The notes beneath the pieces were generated by a model, which saw only the letters and a program-made list of their open reading frames with translations, was not told the origin of the DNA and made no database searches. From Symbiodinium kawagutii (lineage: Eukaryota > Sar > Dinophyceae > Suessiales > Symbiodiniaceae), in the NCBI GenBank assembly GCA_009767595.1, contig VSDK01022151.1, positions 186,001 to 250,000 of the forward strand: a stretch of 64,000 nt of DNA. Direction: 5' to 3'. The position numbers and the translations under genes are program-made. Position 1 is the stretch's first letter. Every line of letters begins with the position of its first letter. Shown here piece by piece: positions 1 through 13,341 of this stretch.

Positions 1-381
1 ACGCTCGGTGTAACTCCCATGGCACCCCCTATGAAAAATGTTAGAGTCAAACAACCCTTTGTTAATAGTTACATTTCGCACAGTCAAGTTAGCTATATAA
101 ATACCCACTATATATTGATAACTTGATAACCATTCATTAAGCAGCTAAAGTTGTTCAGCTAATGCAGCTGCTTGTAGATCAATTAGCTACCATATATTAA
201 TGGTTCACTAAGTAGGTATACAATTAATATCCTTTAATCAACCAACTATAACTGGGATTGATACTATATAACCAAATATTTCATAGCTATTGATAGCCAT
301 TAATAACCACATATGAATTGACCAACTAAAGTTGTTCAGCTGGTTATGAATGCCTATTCCGTCGGTCCACCGGCCGGTCAC

Positions 382-453
382 CCGCATCGCAGCTAACCGT
401 TCCCGCCTTGGCCGTTGCTCCGCCCTCATGAGCCTGGTGCCCTGGTGAACCAG
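382..453 (-). CDS. Putative internal exon (helical, charged)
   Basis: This GC-rich island reads, on the minus strand, as 24 codons in phase 0 (LVHQGTRLMRAEQRPRRERL and four more). It follows a pyrimidine-rich acceptor ending CCCCTGCAG and precedes a GTGACC donor. The composition suggests a charged helix. The protein is not recognised. Plus-strand frames in the island are also partly open. Confidence 0.33.
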
Positions 454-1814
454 CTGCAGGGGAACGACGAGTCGCAAGGTGAAATCGGGCGGCTTCACAT
501 TGACGGTTAACGGTCAATTGATGGTGGATTAGATGGTGAATAGATGTTTCATAGCTGTTTAGTAGCTGGTTAGATGGTTAAATGGTCAATTGTTGGTTGA
601 TTACTGGTTGATAATGGCTTTTAATGATGGTTTTATTGATGCTTAATGGTTCATGGTTGGTTGATCAATGGTCAATAATCGCTGTTCAATGATGGTTCAA
701 TGGTCAATTGATGGTTCATAGCTGATCAATTGGTGATTAGTGACCAACTATTTCTGGTAAGGTTGGTTTGATGGTTAATGGTCAATTGTTCGTTGATTAC
801 TGGTTGACAATGGCTGTTAGTGATGTTTTTATTGATGATTAGTGGTTGATGGAGGATTAGATGGTTAATAGATGTTTCATAGCTGTTTAATAGCTGCTTG
901 ATCAATGGCTCATAGCTGATTGGTTGGTGTTTGGTAACCAAGAAATGGGTAACAAGTGGCGGTTGATTTCATGGTTCATGGTCAATTGATGGTTGATGGA
1001 TGGTCCTGATTTTGATGGTTCATAGAAAATAGAAGCTCGACATTGATACCTAGTCCATATGGTTGATTAGATGGTCAAAAGGTGGTCAATTTATGGTTCA
1101 GTAATGGGACAAAGCTGTTTAACAGCTGATCTACAGCTGGTTAACAGCCAATTCATAGCTGATGAATGGCTAGTTGGTGAGGCTTCTTGATGAGAGTTGG
1201 AATGTTCTGGTTGATTGATGGTTGATGATGGCTCATACGGGTGAATAAGTAGCGTTGATGGCTCATAGCTGAAGCATCTTACATGTTGACAATGGTAGCA
1301 CCATTCTAGTAGCTAGATTTATGCGCAAGTCAATCACCACTTAACTTATCTGTATTGTCAACCATTGTACAACCACAATCAACCACTAACCACTAATACA
1401 TAGCAAGCATTGAGCAATATATGTTCCATTATATCTTTCTCAAACAATATATATAGTCATTGTTGTCTGTACCGTCATACGACCACCATGAATCGTTAAC
1501 AATGCACATCAATGGTTGAACCACTAACAATAACATTGTATAACCATGAATGGTCAGTAACCACCATTATCAACCGGTACGAATGGTCATAAGCCAGTGG
1601 ATCTAATAAGAATTAATGGATACAAGCCAATGGATGATACCAGCATTAGCCATAATGACCATAGAAGATCATAGAACTAATGGTTATACATTGTTCGATA
1701 AAATACCAAACATTGTAGAACCGTTCATGGTTGACAACCAACCATCATAAATGATTCTAAGCCAGCAGTAACCATCATGGATCTTTCCATGATCTCCAAA
1801 CCTCAGCTCAATGC

Positions 1815-1875
1815 CTCGATCTTCTCTGCTTTCTTCTCGATCTTCTCGTCCACCTTTTCATCGAGCTCCAACAAT
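1815..1875 (-). CDS. Putative internal exon (charged helix)
   Basis: Minus-strand reading: acceptor CTTTCTGAG, then 20 codons rich in Glu and Lys (LLELDEKVDEKIEKKAEKIE), then a GC-type donor (dinoflagellates use GT, GC and GA donors). It is phase-compatible with the candidate at 382-453. If the donor is not used, the frame stops four codons later, so this could instead be a last exon. Confidence 0.3.
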
Positions 1876-2539
1876 CTCAGAAAGCCGAGGAAGGATCGAC
1901 TTGTCGTTCGGATGATTAACCCATTTGACATGGTTGATTTCGTAGTGAATTCATGGTTCTAATTGGTTAATTCATGGTTGATCATGATGAATTGATGGTG
2001 AGTCGTGCTGAATTCATGGTCGATCATGGCTTATTCATGGTTGATCATGATCTTTTCATGGTTGATCATGGTTGCTGACTGGTTTCTTTGATGATCTAAG
2101 CTTTGTACACAACCAGTTCTCTTTCCATTGCGGGTAGATTCTCTGATTATGGGACATGGCCAGTAATTCTGCGGTGCCTGCTGAGGGAATGTAGAGGATG
2201 TTTTGCTGGCAACTATTAGTCACCAATATCACCCACTAGTACAAATGGTTGATGAGCTGTTGATGCAAAATGGAAAAACCCTCGTCATCAAAAACCAGAC
2301 ATCAGCTACTATTAGCACTTCATCCATATCAACCATTGTCAGACATGATTAACCCCTACTTAAACATTGCGAACCTGGCCTTGTGTTTTGGGTTGGTGAT
2401 CACACTATGTCACTATGGCCCCCAAAATCCTGATGCCGGAGCCAGTTCGCTGGGTTGCTCCATCACGCTGATTCACTGCCCCTGACCTACTAGGAGGTGC
2501 AGTTGGGGTCCCCTGGGATATAACTCACAATCATGGTTG

Positions 2540-2640
2540 ATAACCCTTGCGGGTGGTTTATAATCCCTACTGGTTGGGATTATCAACCATGATAGTTCTA
2601 GGGATTATAATCCACCCGATAGGGTTATCCCTAGAACTAT
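2540..2640. repeat. Palindrome-rich segment
   Basis: GGTTTATAATCCCTACTGG is followed by an inverted partner GATTATAATCCACCC with CTAGGGATTATAA and TTATCCCTAG words. Several overlapping inverted repeats within 100 bp; probably a degraded element. Confidence 0.45.
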
Positions 2641-3603
2641 TCAATAACTACTATAGTGAATAGCCCTATTGGTTGGGTGCACTGAGCTCTACGGTCATGG
2701 CTTCATGACACCAGCAGTCGCAGTGGACATATCCAAGTGTGGACGCTTGCGCCCCCTTTCCACCTCAACTTACGGTGCTGCTGGTTGGTACCTGAGATGG
2801 GTTAATGAAGGCTGAACCAAGGCTAAACTAAGTCTATAGGTAAATGCGGTTTTCAACCAATCATCTCTCTAAACTAAGTATGTGGGTTGATAGAGCTAAT
2901 CATGCAACTCATGAGTTTGGATATGTGTCGAACAATGCTACTTGATAGCTAATCATGCAACGTGTGGTTGATCATTGTGCTTAGAATGATTTGAGAATAA
3001 TGGATAGCTATCTATTGATGATTGTGGTCGATCTATAGTAATGTTTGTCGTGGGCTAATCCAATAATCAAGCTATTAGCGCTAACGATACACAATAGTCT
3101 TATTGATTTGCAGTTGGCTAAAAGAAGTAGTGACATATGATAGCTAATTAATCAATCAATGATAATTGATAGCTATAAGCACTAATGATCATAAATTAAC
3201 ATCATTGATGAATGCTATGAACCATGGCTAAGTAGGTCAATTAATTGCTATGATTAGCGATTAATGGCAGCTATAACCACTAGTGATAGCTGACCATTAA
3301 TCATAAGTATCTTAATGATAGCCAATGATAACCACTATATAATCAATAGCTAATGTGGCTTCCATTACAGCCACTAATGACAAACTAATGGTAACCTTTC
3401 ATGACAACAATTATCATTGGCTACTGACCATTTATGATTGATAACAAACATTACCACTTATCATTATCAATGACTAAGAACAATCATCAACCAATCACCA
3501 ATTACTATTAATTAACAATTATTGATATCAATCACTAATAACAATCATCAGCGACAACTACCTCAATGGTTCGTTAACCATCTCCTTGGAGCCAGCAACT
3601 CAC

Positions 3604-3658
3604 GCCGCCCCAAGATCCAGAAGATCCAGGAACTCTGCTGGCGCGTGATCGGTCAGAC
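3604..3658 (-). CDS. Putative internal exon with strong splice sites
   Basis: The minus strand shows acceptor GCCGCCCCAG, a 55-nt exon reading LTDHAPAEFLDLLDLGA, and a consensus GTGAGT donor. Both edges are good matches. A plus-strand frame over the same bases is open but has weaker edges. Function unknown. Confidence 0.37.
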
Positions 3659-3745
3659 CTGGGGCGGCTCGGCTACACCAGGGGGTGGTAGGGTCCTGGG
3701 TACGATCCACAGCCAGGAGTTGTTGACTAGTGTAGTTGAGCCATA

Positions 3746-3830
3746 CGTCTATGGGTCAATAGTAATCAACCAACTCATAGGGGGGTCAATGATGGGGAAA
3801 CCAGGGGTACGGGGTTTTGACCCATGGCTA
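3746..3830. mobile_element. MITE-like element, family 1
   Basis: A short non-coding element with CTATGGGTCAA at one end and TTGACCCATGG at the other, and GGGGAACC-like inner bases. It is one of nine copies seen here. No coding capacity. Confidence 0.6.
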
Positions 3831-6025
3831 TATAGTTGAGTTTTACAGTTTTTCATGGTTAATGATAGTTGATTATGATCGTTGAATCTTTATACTTGAC
3901 TATTATGGTTGATCTCTGGACTTCTTGGTGATAGTCGACAATTACGAGTGGTCCTTGTAGTTGTTTGTCGTAGTTGATCACTGTAGTTGATTGGTTCTAG
4001 TCGATGCTTTTAGTCATTAGTTGATTGTTATGCTTGAATATTGGACCTGGCTATGAAAGTTGATTGTTATAGTTCACAATGCTAATGAATATCCTCAAAT
4101 TTAGTTTTTTGTTGTGCTTGATTGTTATAGGTCTTAATGATTATGATTGATTCTACATTTAATGTGACTATCAAAGTTGCTTGATAAGGTTCACCATTAT
4201 ATTTGATTATAGATGAATATTCTAGTTCATGAGTCTAGTTGATTGTAGTGACTTGTTCTGGTTGATTTGTAGCATTGAGTATTGCAGTTGACTATTGTAG
4301 CATTATAGTTGACTATCAGAGTAGATTGTCATCGGTATTACTTGTTGTATCAACATTGATTGGTAACCAATATAAGCGGCTACTATACACCAACTTGCTA
4401 TACAACCATTATTGTCAGCAATGCTTCCTGTTGATATATCAACTGTAATCGTAAAAATCATGGTATTTTCAACAACTATCAACAGCATCGACAATGGTTC
4501 AATGGAGTTAAGGACATCTCTAATACACTTCTGGCAGTGTTGCCTAATTATCTTGGTAGAATCAGCACTGATGATATCAGTGGACCCCCTTTAAATGCTA
4601 TCAATAATAATGGTCAATAATGGTTAGTGATGATGACACTTGGTGTGTAGAAAAAACTAATTCATTTGGCTGTTGACTAGAGTTGTCATTGTTGTTGACT
4701 ATGGTTAGTTGGGATTACACCATTTGTAATCATCAATGATGACAGTCATATAGCTGATCACCACCACTGTAGCCGAGAAGAGCTATGTTGGAACCCACCA
4801 CCAATCATGAAAAACATGGTGATGGCGGTGTTGTTTGCAACCAACGCCCATAATGACTATGCATACCAACTACCAACTCAAATCAGCACTTTGTGACAAC
4901 CAGGAATGACCAACCGCAAAAAGAATAACAACTGCGAACGTAGGATTTCATTCTAGATCACATAGTTGCTTGGTGACAACCAACAAAGACAAGGACACAA
5001 CCTCCAGTTTGAAAAAGTGTAGGACGTGGACTGACAGTACTAAGCATTGGCTACCAACCAGTTGCGAGCGGTGGACCAAGGATAACCATCAACAACCACG
5101 ATGAACCACCGATTGGCTATCAACAAACCATCATTAATCACCAACCAACGGTCAATAAACCACCAATAAGCATCAATCAACCATCATGAAACATCAATGA
5201 TCATCAACAATGACCACCAATAATCACTGTTAATCATTATACAATCCACTGTAAAGCAGCTATCGACCTATAAACCATCGACCAACCACCAAGCAACGCT
5301 CAATATGTGATCAATGGACCATCAATCAGCCATCAATTGGCCACTATCAGCCCTAATGAACCGTCAGTTTACCATAATTTACCAATGATAAGCAATAATC
5401 AACCATCAATTAGCTACTATCTATCAGTCATTCATCAATGATAGATGATCAATCAACCATCAATTCTATAACGATAGCTACTATCAGATATTTAGCTACT
5501 ATCAACCATCAATCAACCATCAATCAACCATCAATCAGCCATCAATCAGCCATCAATTTGCCATCAACTGGTTAGTGGCTGAGCCACCCCAATGAAAAAT
5601 GTGCGCAAGTCAACCAACCATTTGTTTATAATCACGTTTGGGACAATAAGCAAAAATGTGTAAAACCACCAACAAGTAGTTGTTTAGCTATCCTTGCTTA
5701 TTATCCCCTATTATCAACCATTGTTAGCTGGTTATAACCCTTGGTTGACCCCCTATAAAACCACCAACTGGGAACCATCTATGAGCAGCTCTTAAACCTC
5801 CAGGCATCGCTACATCGGCGAGCCCGGACCACCCTGTGGCCCCCCACTTCGGCTTCGCATCACTGAGGCGTGGCCGTGGTGCCCGTGGCGCTTAGCACCT
5901 GGCGAACCCGTGGGGGTTCGCCATCAGGGGCTACTGGAAAATCAATCAATAATGGCTGGCTAATGGCTAATGATAGGGGATGATAACTAACGATAACTAA
6001 CAATTATATGGGAGATATACCAACT

Positions 6026-6159
6026 ATTTGGCTATGGGTCAAGCAGCTAATCAACCAACATTCATGTTGAAAAGTTCACCGACAAAAATATAGGGAAAAC
6101 GTGCTGGCTAATGATAGGGGAACCAGGGGGGCTTAGGGTGAACTGACCCACAGCCATTT
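6026..6159. mobile_element. MITE-like element, family 1
   Basis: The ends are TTGGCTATGGGTCA and TGACCCACAGCCA. The inner part shares TAGGGAAAACGTGCTGG and TAATGATAGGGGAACC with the copy at 63089-63215. Confidence 0.7.
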
Positions 6160-6916
6160 ATGGTGAACAACAGTGGTTCACCTCTTGTTGGGATGAAGTA
6201 ATTCTTTACTGCTACCCAAGCAGTTGGATGGCAATTAACGAATATTGACGCCCCCATAGTATTCAATTATGCATAAAAGGTAATCTCGTGGATAAAGATT
6301 CAATGATTGATGCATAATGATCAGTGGATAAAGATTAATTGGTGGATAATGGATATTAACCATCAAAACCAACTATTAACCCATTTATGCCGCAGTTATT
6401 GCAACTGCTAACCAGTAGAGGACCATGAAAAACCACCATTACTACCGTTTGGTGAGGCGGCTACTGGCTCCCCCTTTCAAGGGATAGAACGGGATACCCC
6501 TGGCAGAGCTTATCACTCCCTCCCAGCCAGCCAGATCAACCAGTCTGCCGGCCCATGACCCTGGCATCCTGTAGCTTTCTGGAAGCAACCAATATGACCA
6601 ATACCTTTGAAATATAATACTGGTAAACCCATTGAGGTGGCAAACCTCAACCATCCTCAACCATCCTCAACCATCCTCAACCATCCTCAACCATACCTTA
6701 ACCTACCTTAACCTGGTCACCCTATGGTAGCAGGTAGTAGTAGCAAGCCATCTTCAACACGTCCCAGTCCCCACCGAACGCCAGGCCGGCGCGCTCGCTA
6801 CGCTCGCCTTTCGGTGCTCTCCGATGGGGTCGGAGTTCGGGCTGCGAGTCTGTGCTGGGCTTCGAGTCCTGGGGTATATCGGGACGAACGTGAGGTGATC
6901 TACCGTGGGACATATC

Positions 6917-6955
<39 letters not shown>
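6917..6955 (+). repeat. (GAT)n microsatellite
   Basis: An uninterrupted GAT run. ORFs with poly-Met, poly-His or poly-Ser here are artefacts of the repeat. Confidence 0.9.
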
Positions 6956-6957
<2 letters not shown>

Positions 6958-7074
6958 CAACTAGGACAACAGCCATGGATACTAGGGAATATTAGGGTTA
7001 TTGATGATTATGGTGTTCATGATGATGATCAATAGTGGTTAACTAAAGTGGATAACAGCCATGGTTCACTATAG

Positions 7075-7196
7075 TGGTTAACAGTGGATAATAACCAAGA
7101 ATACTAGGGAATATTAGGGAATAACCATGGTTAACTATAGTGGTTAATTAAAGGGGATAACAGCCAACAATACAGGGGGATATAATGGTTAATTAT

Positions 7197-7245
<49 letters not shown>

Positions 7246-7400
7246 CAACAGCCAGGGTTTATTAATAGTTATTTGTAGGGAAGAACAGTGGATAATAACC
7301 AACAATACTAGGGAATATTAGGGAATAACCATGGTTAACTTTAGTGGTTCAATAAAGGGGATAACAGCCAACAATACTGGGGGATATAGTGGTTGATTAT

Positions 7401-7452
<52 letters not shown>

Positions 7453-7607
7453 CAACAGCCAGGGTTTATTAATGGTTATTTGTAGGGAAGAACAGTGGAT
7501 AATAACCAATAATACTAGGGAATATTAGGGAAAAACCATGGTTAACTTTAGTGGTTGAATAAAGGGGATAACAGCCAACAATACTCGGGGATATAGTGGT
7601 TGATTAT

Positions 7608-7659
<52 letters not shown>

Positions 7660-7814
7660 CAACAGCCAGGGTTTATTAATGGTTATTTGTAGGGAAGAAC
7701 AGTGGATAATAACCAACAATACTAGGGAATATTAGGGAATAACCATGGTTAACTTTAGTGGTTGAATAAAGGGGATAACAGCCAACAATACTGGGGGATA
7801 TAATGGTTAATTAT

Positions 7815-7869
<55 letters not shown>

Positions 7870-7962
7870 CAACAGCCAGGGTTTATTAATGGTTATTTGT
7901 AGGGAAGAACAGTGGATAATAACCAACAATACTAGGGAATATTAGGGAATAACCATGGTTAG
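7075..7962 (+). repeat. Tandem array, about 207-bp unit with internal (GAT)n
   Basis: Four to five units, with GGATAATAACCAACAATACT starts spaced 206-210 bp (about 7080, 7284, 7492, 7698 and 7908). Each full unit has a non-repetitive part and a run of 13-18 GAT triplets. Length differences lie mainly in the GAT run. No coding sequence. Confidence 0.92.
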
Positions 7963-8732
7963 ATTGTGTTGATACAGCAATGATTAAACTAGTATCAACC
8001 TCCATAATTTATCGATGATGGTTAATTGATAGAGTTTATCAATCAATAATAGTCCATGATGATGTTTTTGCTAGTGATTGATACTGGTTGATGAAACACG
8101 GTTGATAAATGGCTGATAATGGTTGATAAAGGACAGCTAATGATGGTTTATCTATAGTGGATCTATGGTCAAACTGGGTGCTTGATCAAGGTTGATCCGG
8201 GGCTTGTCAGATGATTGTTGGTTGTTGATGATCCTAATGAATATTGATGGTCAAAAAACCCTAGATTTATCGTTGCTCAATGTGATTAATAAGAGTCATA
8301 ACCATTGTAATTGTAATAAGGGAATAACAACAAATGAAATTGGTTCACTCCCTAGGTTGATTAATCACGGTGTTACCATTCTAATGGGAAACCAATTGGC
8401 GAACTTGGGAGATACCCCCCTATGAATCAACCAGGGGGTTTATTGTTCCGCGGCCGGCATTAATGTTAACCATGTATTTGTGAATGATCAAATGCTGGAC
8501 TTGTGAGTGAAACTTGCAACTTGTGCAGCGCTGAAAATGCTTCGACTTGTTCTTAGGAAGATAGTAACACCCTCTAACGATCAAAAGACGCAGCATAGTA
8601 ATTAATCATTTATAGTAATAAACCCACCATTTTGGGGGTCCCCTATTTGGTTGTTGTACCACATTTTGTTCGGTGAGCACTGCTGTAATCACTAGGGCGG
8701 TGCGATCAGCGCCCACGGCGCTGCACACGGAC

Positions 8733-8824
8733 CTCGTCACTCAACTGCAGCGCATCCGTCAACAGTTGGCCGATCGCATCGACAATGACCTGGGCGGAAT
8801 CCGTTCTGACCTCGTCATGGCATC
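8733..8824 (-). CDS. Putative internal exon
   Basis: Minus-strand reading: acceptor TTGCCGGTGCAG, 30 codons including SAQVIVDAIGQLLTDALQLS, then a GTCCGTG donor. The codons are G-rich at the first position. The plus strand also reads well (VTQLQRIRQQLADRIDNDLG, ending TAA), so strand is uncertain. Confidence 0.3.
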
Positions 8825-9554
8825 CTGCACCGGCAACCGTTAAGAAAGGCGAGGCTTTCTGCTGGGTCAGTTGGTTCATGAGCAAGTCGATTAGAAGTCA
8901 TCCCAAGATGCTGTAGTTGAAAAAATGCCAAAAATACTTGAAACCAACGGAGCTCATGATGGCTGACACTAAAAAACCCTTTCATAAGTCAGTATTAATC
9001 GTCACTCAACATCACCAATACTACTCCAGTGAAAAAATAGAACGTATACTAAACCAGTCTATGTGATGGCTTAAAGGCCTAAAGACTGTTCTTAACTATC
9101 ATCAATTGCCCATCAACAATCATGACGATTATCCTTTCCTCAACATTCTTAACCGTGCATTCACCACTACCAACCATCAATACTTTTCAGCAAAACATCA
9201 ATCAACCAGGAAACAATACCATCGACCGACCGACCAGCCAACCAACTAACCAACCAACAAAAACCTTCTATCAACCAGTCAACCAACCAAGCATGAAAAC
9301 ATCAACCTCCCTCAAAAACCATCAACCATCAAGAAACCATCAACAGTCATCAGCAAACCATCAATCAACCAGCAAACAAACCGATCAACCTAACGAACCA
9401 ACAAAAACCATCAACCAATCATCCAACCTTACCCAACCTCAACCGCTAATCAACCTCAATCACGAACCAACCTCAACCACCAACCACCCTCAACCACCAA
9501 ACTTCACCAACCTTCCCCAACCTTGCGCCATGCCATCACTGCTGCTGCCGAGTT

Positions 9555-9660
9555 CACAGTGCTTTCCCCGGTGACTTCCTCCACAGACACTGCGGCCGAT
9601 CTGACCTCGTGGGAAGCCACAGCGGCATGGCGAAGAAGGGTTCAGCTGGTGAAGGAGCTG
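9555..9660 (+). CDS. Putative exon, strand uncertain
   Basis: A GC-rich island between CCA-rich DNA on the left and TGG-rich DNA on the right. The plus strand reads through SPVTSSTDTAADLTSWEATA and WRRRVQLVKEL before a GTGATGATGG donor-like edge. The left edge is approximate. Nothing recognised. Confidence 0.25.
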
Positions 9661-11724
9661 ATGATGGTGATGATGGTGGGTCTATGGTTGGTTAATGTGG
9701 TTGGTAACAGGTAGGCCTACGGCTGGCCAATGGTTGGTTCATGGTTGGTTAGTGGTTGGTCAATATGCTTGGTTCATGATGGTTTATTGCAGGTCTATAG
9801 TGGTCAATTGGTGTATTTATAGTGGAATTTTATGGCAATACCCTTTGGTTGATGTAAATGTCTGACTGGTTGATTGATGGTGGATGATGGTCAAAACATG
9901 CTTGACATTGATGGTTTATAGTGGATTTACAGTGGGTTGATAGTGGTCTAGTGATAGTTGACAAGTAATGCTTACCCAGCTTTGTAGTACTGGTTAATCG
10001 TGGTTGACAAGTGAGTGACAACGGTTGATTGGTGGATAGTTAATCATTAATCATGCTCGACCCATGGCAAACGGTTGGCCTCCAAATGGCTTCTCTGGTT
10101 GGTGGTTCAACCACCTCTATGAAAACATTAGTCAATCAAACCAACCAACCATTTGTTAATCCGAGAGCAAACGAAAATGTCAATCCGAGGGCAAATAAAA
10201 ATGACAATCAAACCACAAATCAGTTCTACTTAGTACTGATTTGGCTCTCCTGTGGTTCTTATCTTCGTTTACACTAGGGCAGCACCTACGAAGTATGAAT
10301 CCTTGCTCCTGCTTTGGGCAGTTCTGGAAATCGTTGCCATTCTTTGGACTGCCATGGTTCGTGACTGTGGTGGCAGACCCATGGCCTATTCGCATGTTGA
10401 AGCTCGAGGGGTTTATCACGGCTATGAATGGTTAGAGAGAGTAATCAGTGAATGGTGAAGGCGAATAGTTACCGGTAGTGACTTGAAGTGGTCAAGCAAC
10501 CGGTACAACAATATACAACAATCAAGCATGTATTGACCAACGGGAGTGGTGCTACACCAACAGCAATCCATGGTTGCACGTGGTGAAGTAAACATCGAAG
10601 CCCTAGTTCGCGTTACATCCACTGGGTAAACCATCAAAGTAGTTGATTTTGGCCAACTCACCGGGTATTCTGTGGTTTCCATATGGCTATGGGTCAACAC
10701 CGTGTGGCTGTTGGGATCTTCAATCTACCCATTTTTGGGTTGATGTCGACCCAGGTCTGCATACGGTAAGTGATTCACCATGGTTCAAGCACAGCAATCT
10801 CCTCACCACCAGCTGCAGTCAGGGCTCCATCATGGCAAAGCCTCAGGCGTGCTGCTCAGCTTCGCTGATTCCCCGGCCCCAGGGCTTAGGGTGGGCAGTT
10901 TTGCCACGTTTTGGCTCAGCCTTCCTGGGAGATGAGGCCCTGCAAGGTCCCCCCAAACCACACTGACCACGCGAGTTTTGGGTCATACCTGAGCTGACAA
11001 TAAGTGAGGTCAGTCACATCCAAGTCACTCTGGACCCCTGGCTGTTCACATCCCCCAAGCGACCAAACCAGTCGTAGGATGTTCGCATACCGCTTTTGGC
11101 GGACGGTCGGTATCCCATCCCCATATCTAGTTGAGTCTTCTCACCTATTCTCAATCATTAGCCAGCCAATATACCATTGGTGTTGGTATCAGCTCCTGTT
11201 CACCTGCCTTTGATAACTCCTGGTAGCTCCTGCTCCCCCTTGCTGAAAAATGGGATGGCTCCAACCAGCTCCCCCAGCCAGTTCTGCAATACCACCAGGC
11301 CGAGCCAATCTCAGTCGAGTGGCACCACCAGGTCCGCCACATCGTTCGATGAGCTTCGTTGCAGGTTGCAGGGCGCAGTGGCAAGGCGACCCAGGGGCTG
11401 CAAATCGGGTTCCGATGTGCTGTGTAGGCAACATGTTAGATAACATGTTGGTAACATGTAGGTAAGCCATGCAGGTAAGTTAAGCCATGTAGGTATCCCA
11501 AAAAAAATTAGCTTCTGGAGTTATGACCTCGTAGATCTGAACTTTCGATGGCCAGCCTGGGCCGTGGGGGTTGATTCGCAGCCCCGGACATGGAGAGCTT
11601 CACAGAACGGGAAGGTCTGCGCCGCCGGGGCGGCGCCTCGAGCCAATGGCATCGATGAACCGTGCTTCACAAATGGTCAACTGTAGGAGTTAAGAAGCAA
11701 CAATAGGGTTTGTAATGGTGGTTG

Positions 11725-11797
11725 GTGATGGTGATGGTGATGGTGATGGTGATGGTGATGGTGATGGTGATGGTGATGATGATGATGATGATGATGA
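11725..11797 (+). repeat. (GGTGAT)n microsatellite passing into (GAT)n
   Basis: About ten GGTGAT units followed by GAT units; simple sequence only. Confidence 0.88.
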
Positions 11798-12048
11798 CTA
11801 CTATTATCAAATTGCTATTCATTAACTTTGGTTGATCATTAGCAAGAATTGGCTAATAATCCACTTGCTAAGTGGTTGCTTATGATCCAAGTATGTGACA
11901 TCATTCAAAAGTCTACTGGTCCCATATGAGGGATGAGAACAGCTGTGATGTTAGCAAGCGGTTGTACTGTACTCACTGTCAAGTATATAAGTATAAATCT
12001 GGCACAATGAGTTTCTACCTGAGGTTCAGCAAACAACAGCGGCACAAA

Positions 12049-12461
12049 TCATGCCTGGTAGCGTCGCAGCAGATGATCGGCTTGGGGATTGAAACCACCC
12101 AACAAGCGCAACAGTGGGTGGTTTTGGCTTTCCATGATGTTCCATGGCATTTCCAGAACCGCTGACGTCCCCACAATCACGGTAACCTTCACACGCTTGA
12201 AGTTCTGCTTGGTGTAGTTTTGGTTGTATTCAATGCTCGATCGTCCAGTCAGGAGGATTTGTTCTAAGTAAGAACAATCCATAGCCTTTGTCCCGGCATC
12301 CACAAATTTGTTGGCACTTGCCGTCCATCGAACCTGAGTGTTCGGTCAACGGATGTGCTGCAGTCAGTTGGCCACAGTAAAAGCCAATGACTTCTGAGTT
12401 CCAAAGCCTCCTGCGAGACCCCGTCGTAGACGCCCCCAATACGACTTGGAAGCAAATTCAC
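12049..12461 (-). other. Possible coding remnant with overlapping minus-strand frames
   Basis: Two minus-strand frames overlap here. One (12264-12461) includes IGGVYDGVSQEALELRSHWL; the other (12049-12303) includes FKRVKVTVIVGTSAVLEMPW. Each looks protein-like and no splice edge is obvious, so a frameshifted relic is as likely as two exons. The composition is closer to AT/GC balance than the short GC-rich islands. Confidence 0.2.
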
Positions 12462-12838
12462 GGTATTGCCAGGTTATTTCTATTGATCAATTCGCTTGTA
12501 CCTCCCAACATCTTGGCTATATGGGAATGACAACCACTCAGAACCCATTCATGAATCATTGCAAGTTACCACCAAGCATCTGAATCTCACAACCCCAAAA
12601 CATTGGCTAAGTGGTGGTTTCTCAAAATAGGGGTACCCGCACATATCATCCAACCCTAATCATTTATAGTGATAAACCAACCATTATATTTGGTATTTCC
12701 CTATTATTGGTTATTATCATCCCTTGAGTCTCACCATTGTTAAGCATCAATAACCCAACCATAGCTTTGGGGCCCCCAGTCACCAACCATATCTACCATC
12801 AACACCGTGTAACCATGAGCCAACAGCCATCCAACAGG

Positions 12839-12925
12839 TGTCGCTGTTGGGCCCTGTTGCAGCTGGGAGCCCTGCGAAGCAGCGACTTTGGGACCTCAAA
12901 AGCTGGGCTTGCCAACTGTCCCGAG
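12839..12925 (+). CDS. Putative exon, strand uncertain
   Basis: Plus-strand reading: acceptor CCATCCAACAG, 29 codons starting VSLLGPVAAGSPAKQRLWDL, donor GAG|GTCAGG. The minus strand also gives an open frame (LASPAFEVPKSLLRR) with an acceptor-like edge. No family recognised. Edges are accurate to a few bases. Confidence 0.28.
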
Positions 12926-12972
12926 GTCAGGACAGAATGATGGTTGATACGACAATGAGTTACACACACAAC

Positions 12973-13088
12973 ATGGCTATGGGTCAATATTAACCAACCA
13001 ATAATAATGATTATTGACCAACCAATAGTAGGGAAAACAATGGTTATGATAGGGGAACCACGGGTACAGGGTTTTGACCCACAGCCAC
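12973..13088. mobile_element. MITE-like element, family 1
   Basis: A 116-bp element with ends TGGCTATGGGTCAA and TTGACCCACAGCCA (one mismatch), sharing TAGGGAAAACAATGGTTA with 19751-19870. Confidence 0.75.
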
Positions 13089-13341
13089 ATCACCAGTAAC
13101 CACTATAAACCATTGGTAAGCAGCGTTAGCCATGGCGAAACAGCCACCATCGTGAAAAGTAGCAGTCGTGGAGGATTTTTTTGAAAGTTGGGACGCCCAA
13201 AGATAGATTGTTTATGAATAAAAGGATTGATGTGAAGGATGACAAATGAGGGTACCCCGATTTTGAGAAGCGCAAACATGATGCATGGTGGTTGATGAAG
13301 TTGATGAAGGTCAATGCCAAAGAAATGGTTGGTATCCATCA

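Larger units (their letters stand above)
454..3603. other. Repetitive matrix
   Basis: Apart from the candidate exon at 1815, this is TGGTTGATGG-type sequence (about 480-1290 and 1930-2090) alternating with its complement (1330-1780). GC-rich islands at 2440-2500 and 2720-2790 might be further exons; frames are open on both strands and none is called. Confidence 0.6.
3659..8732. other. Repetitive matrix with two uncalled GC islands
   Basis: TTG-rich to about 4330, CCA-rich to about 5800. Islands at 5815-5930 and 6770-6910 are GC-rich and open on both strands (plus at 6782: AGALATLAFRCSPMGSEFGL before GTGAGG) but strand is not decidable. Then come the GAT arrays listed separately. Confidence 0.55.
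8825..12048. other. Repetitive matrix with uncalled GC islands
   Basis: CCA-rich 9070-9510, TGG-rich 9660-10050. Islands near 10830-10960, 11040-11110, 11250-11420 and 11560-11660 could be exons. ORFs here overlap on both strands and none stands out. Confidence 0.5.

Noticed and set aside
6722-7035. ORFs with poly-His, poly-Ser and poly-Met
   Set aside because: They are readings of the GAT microsatellite in different frames.
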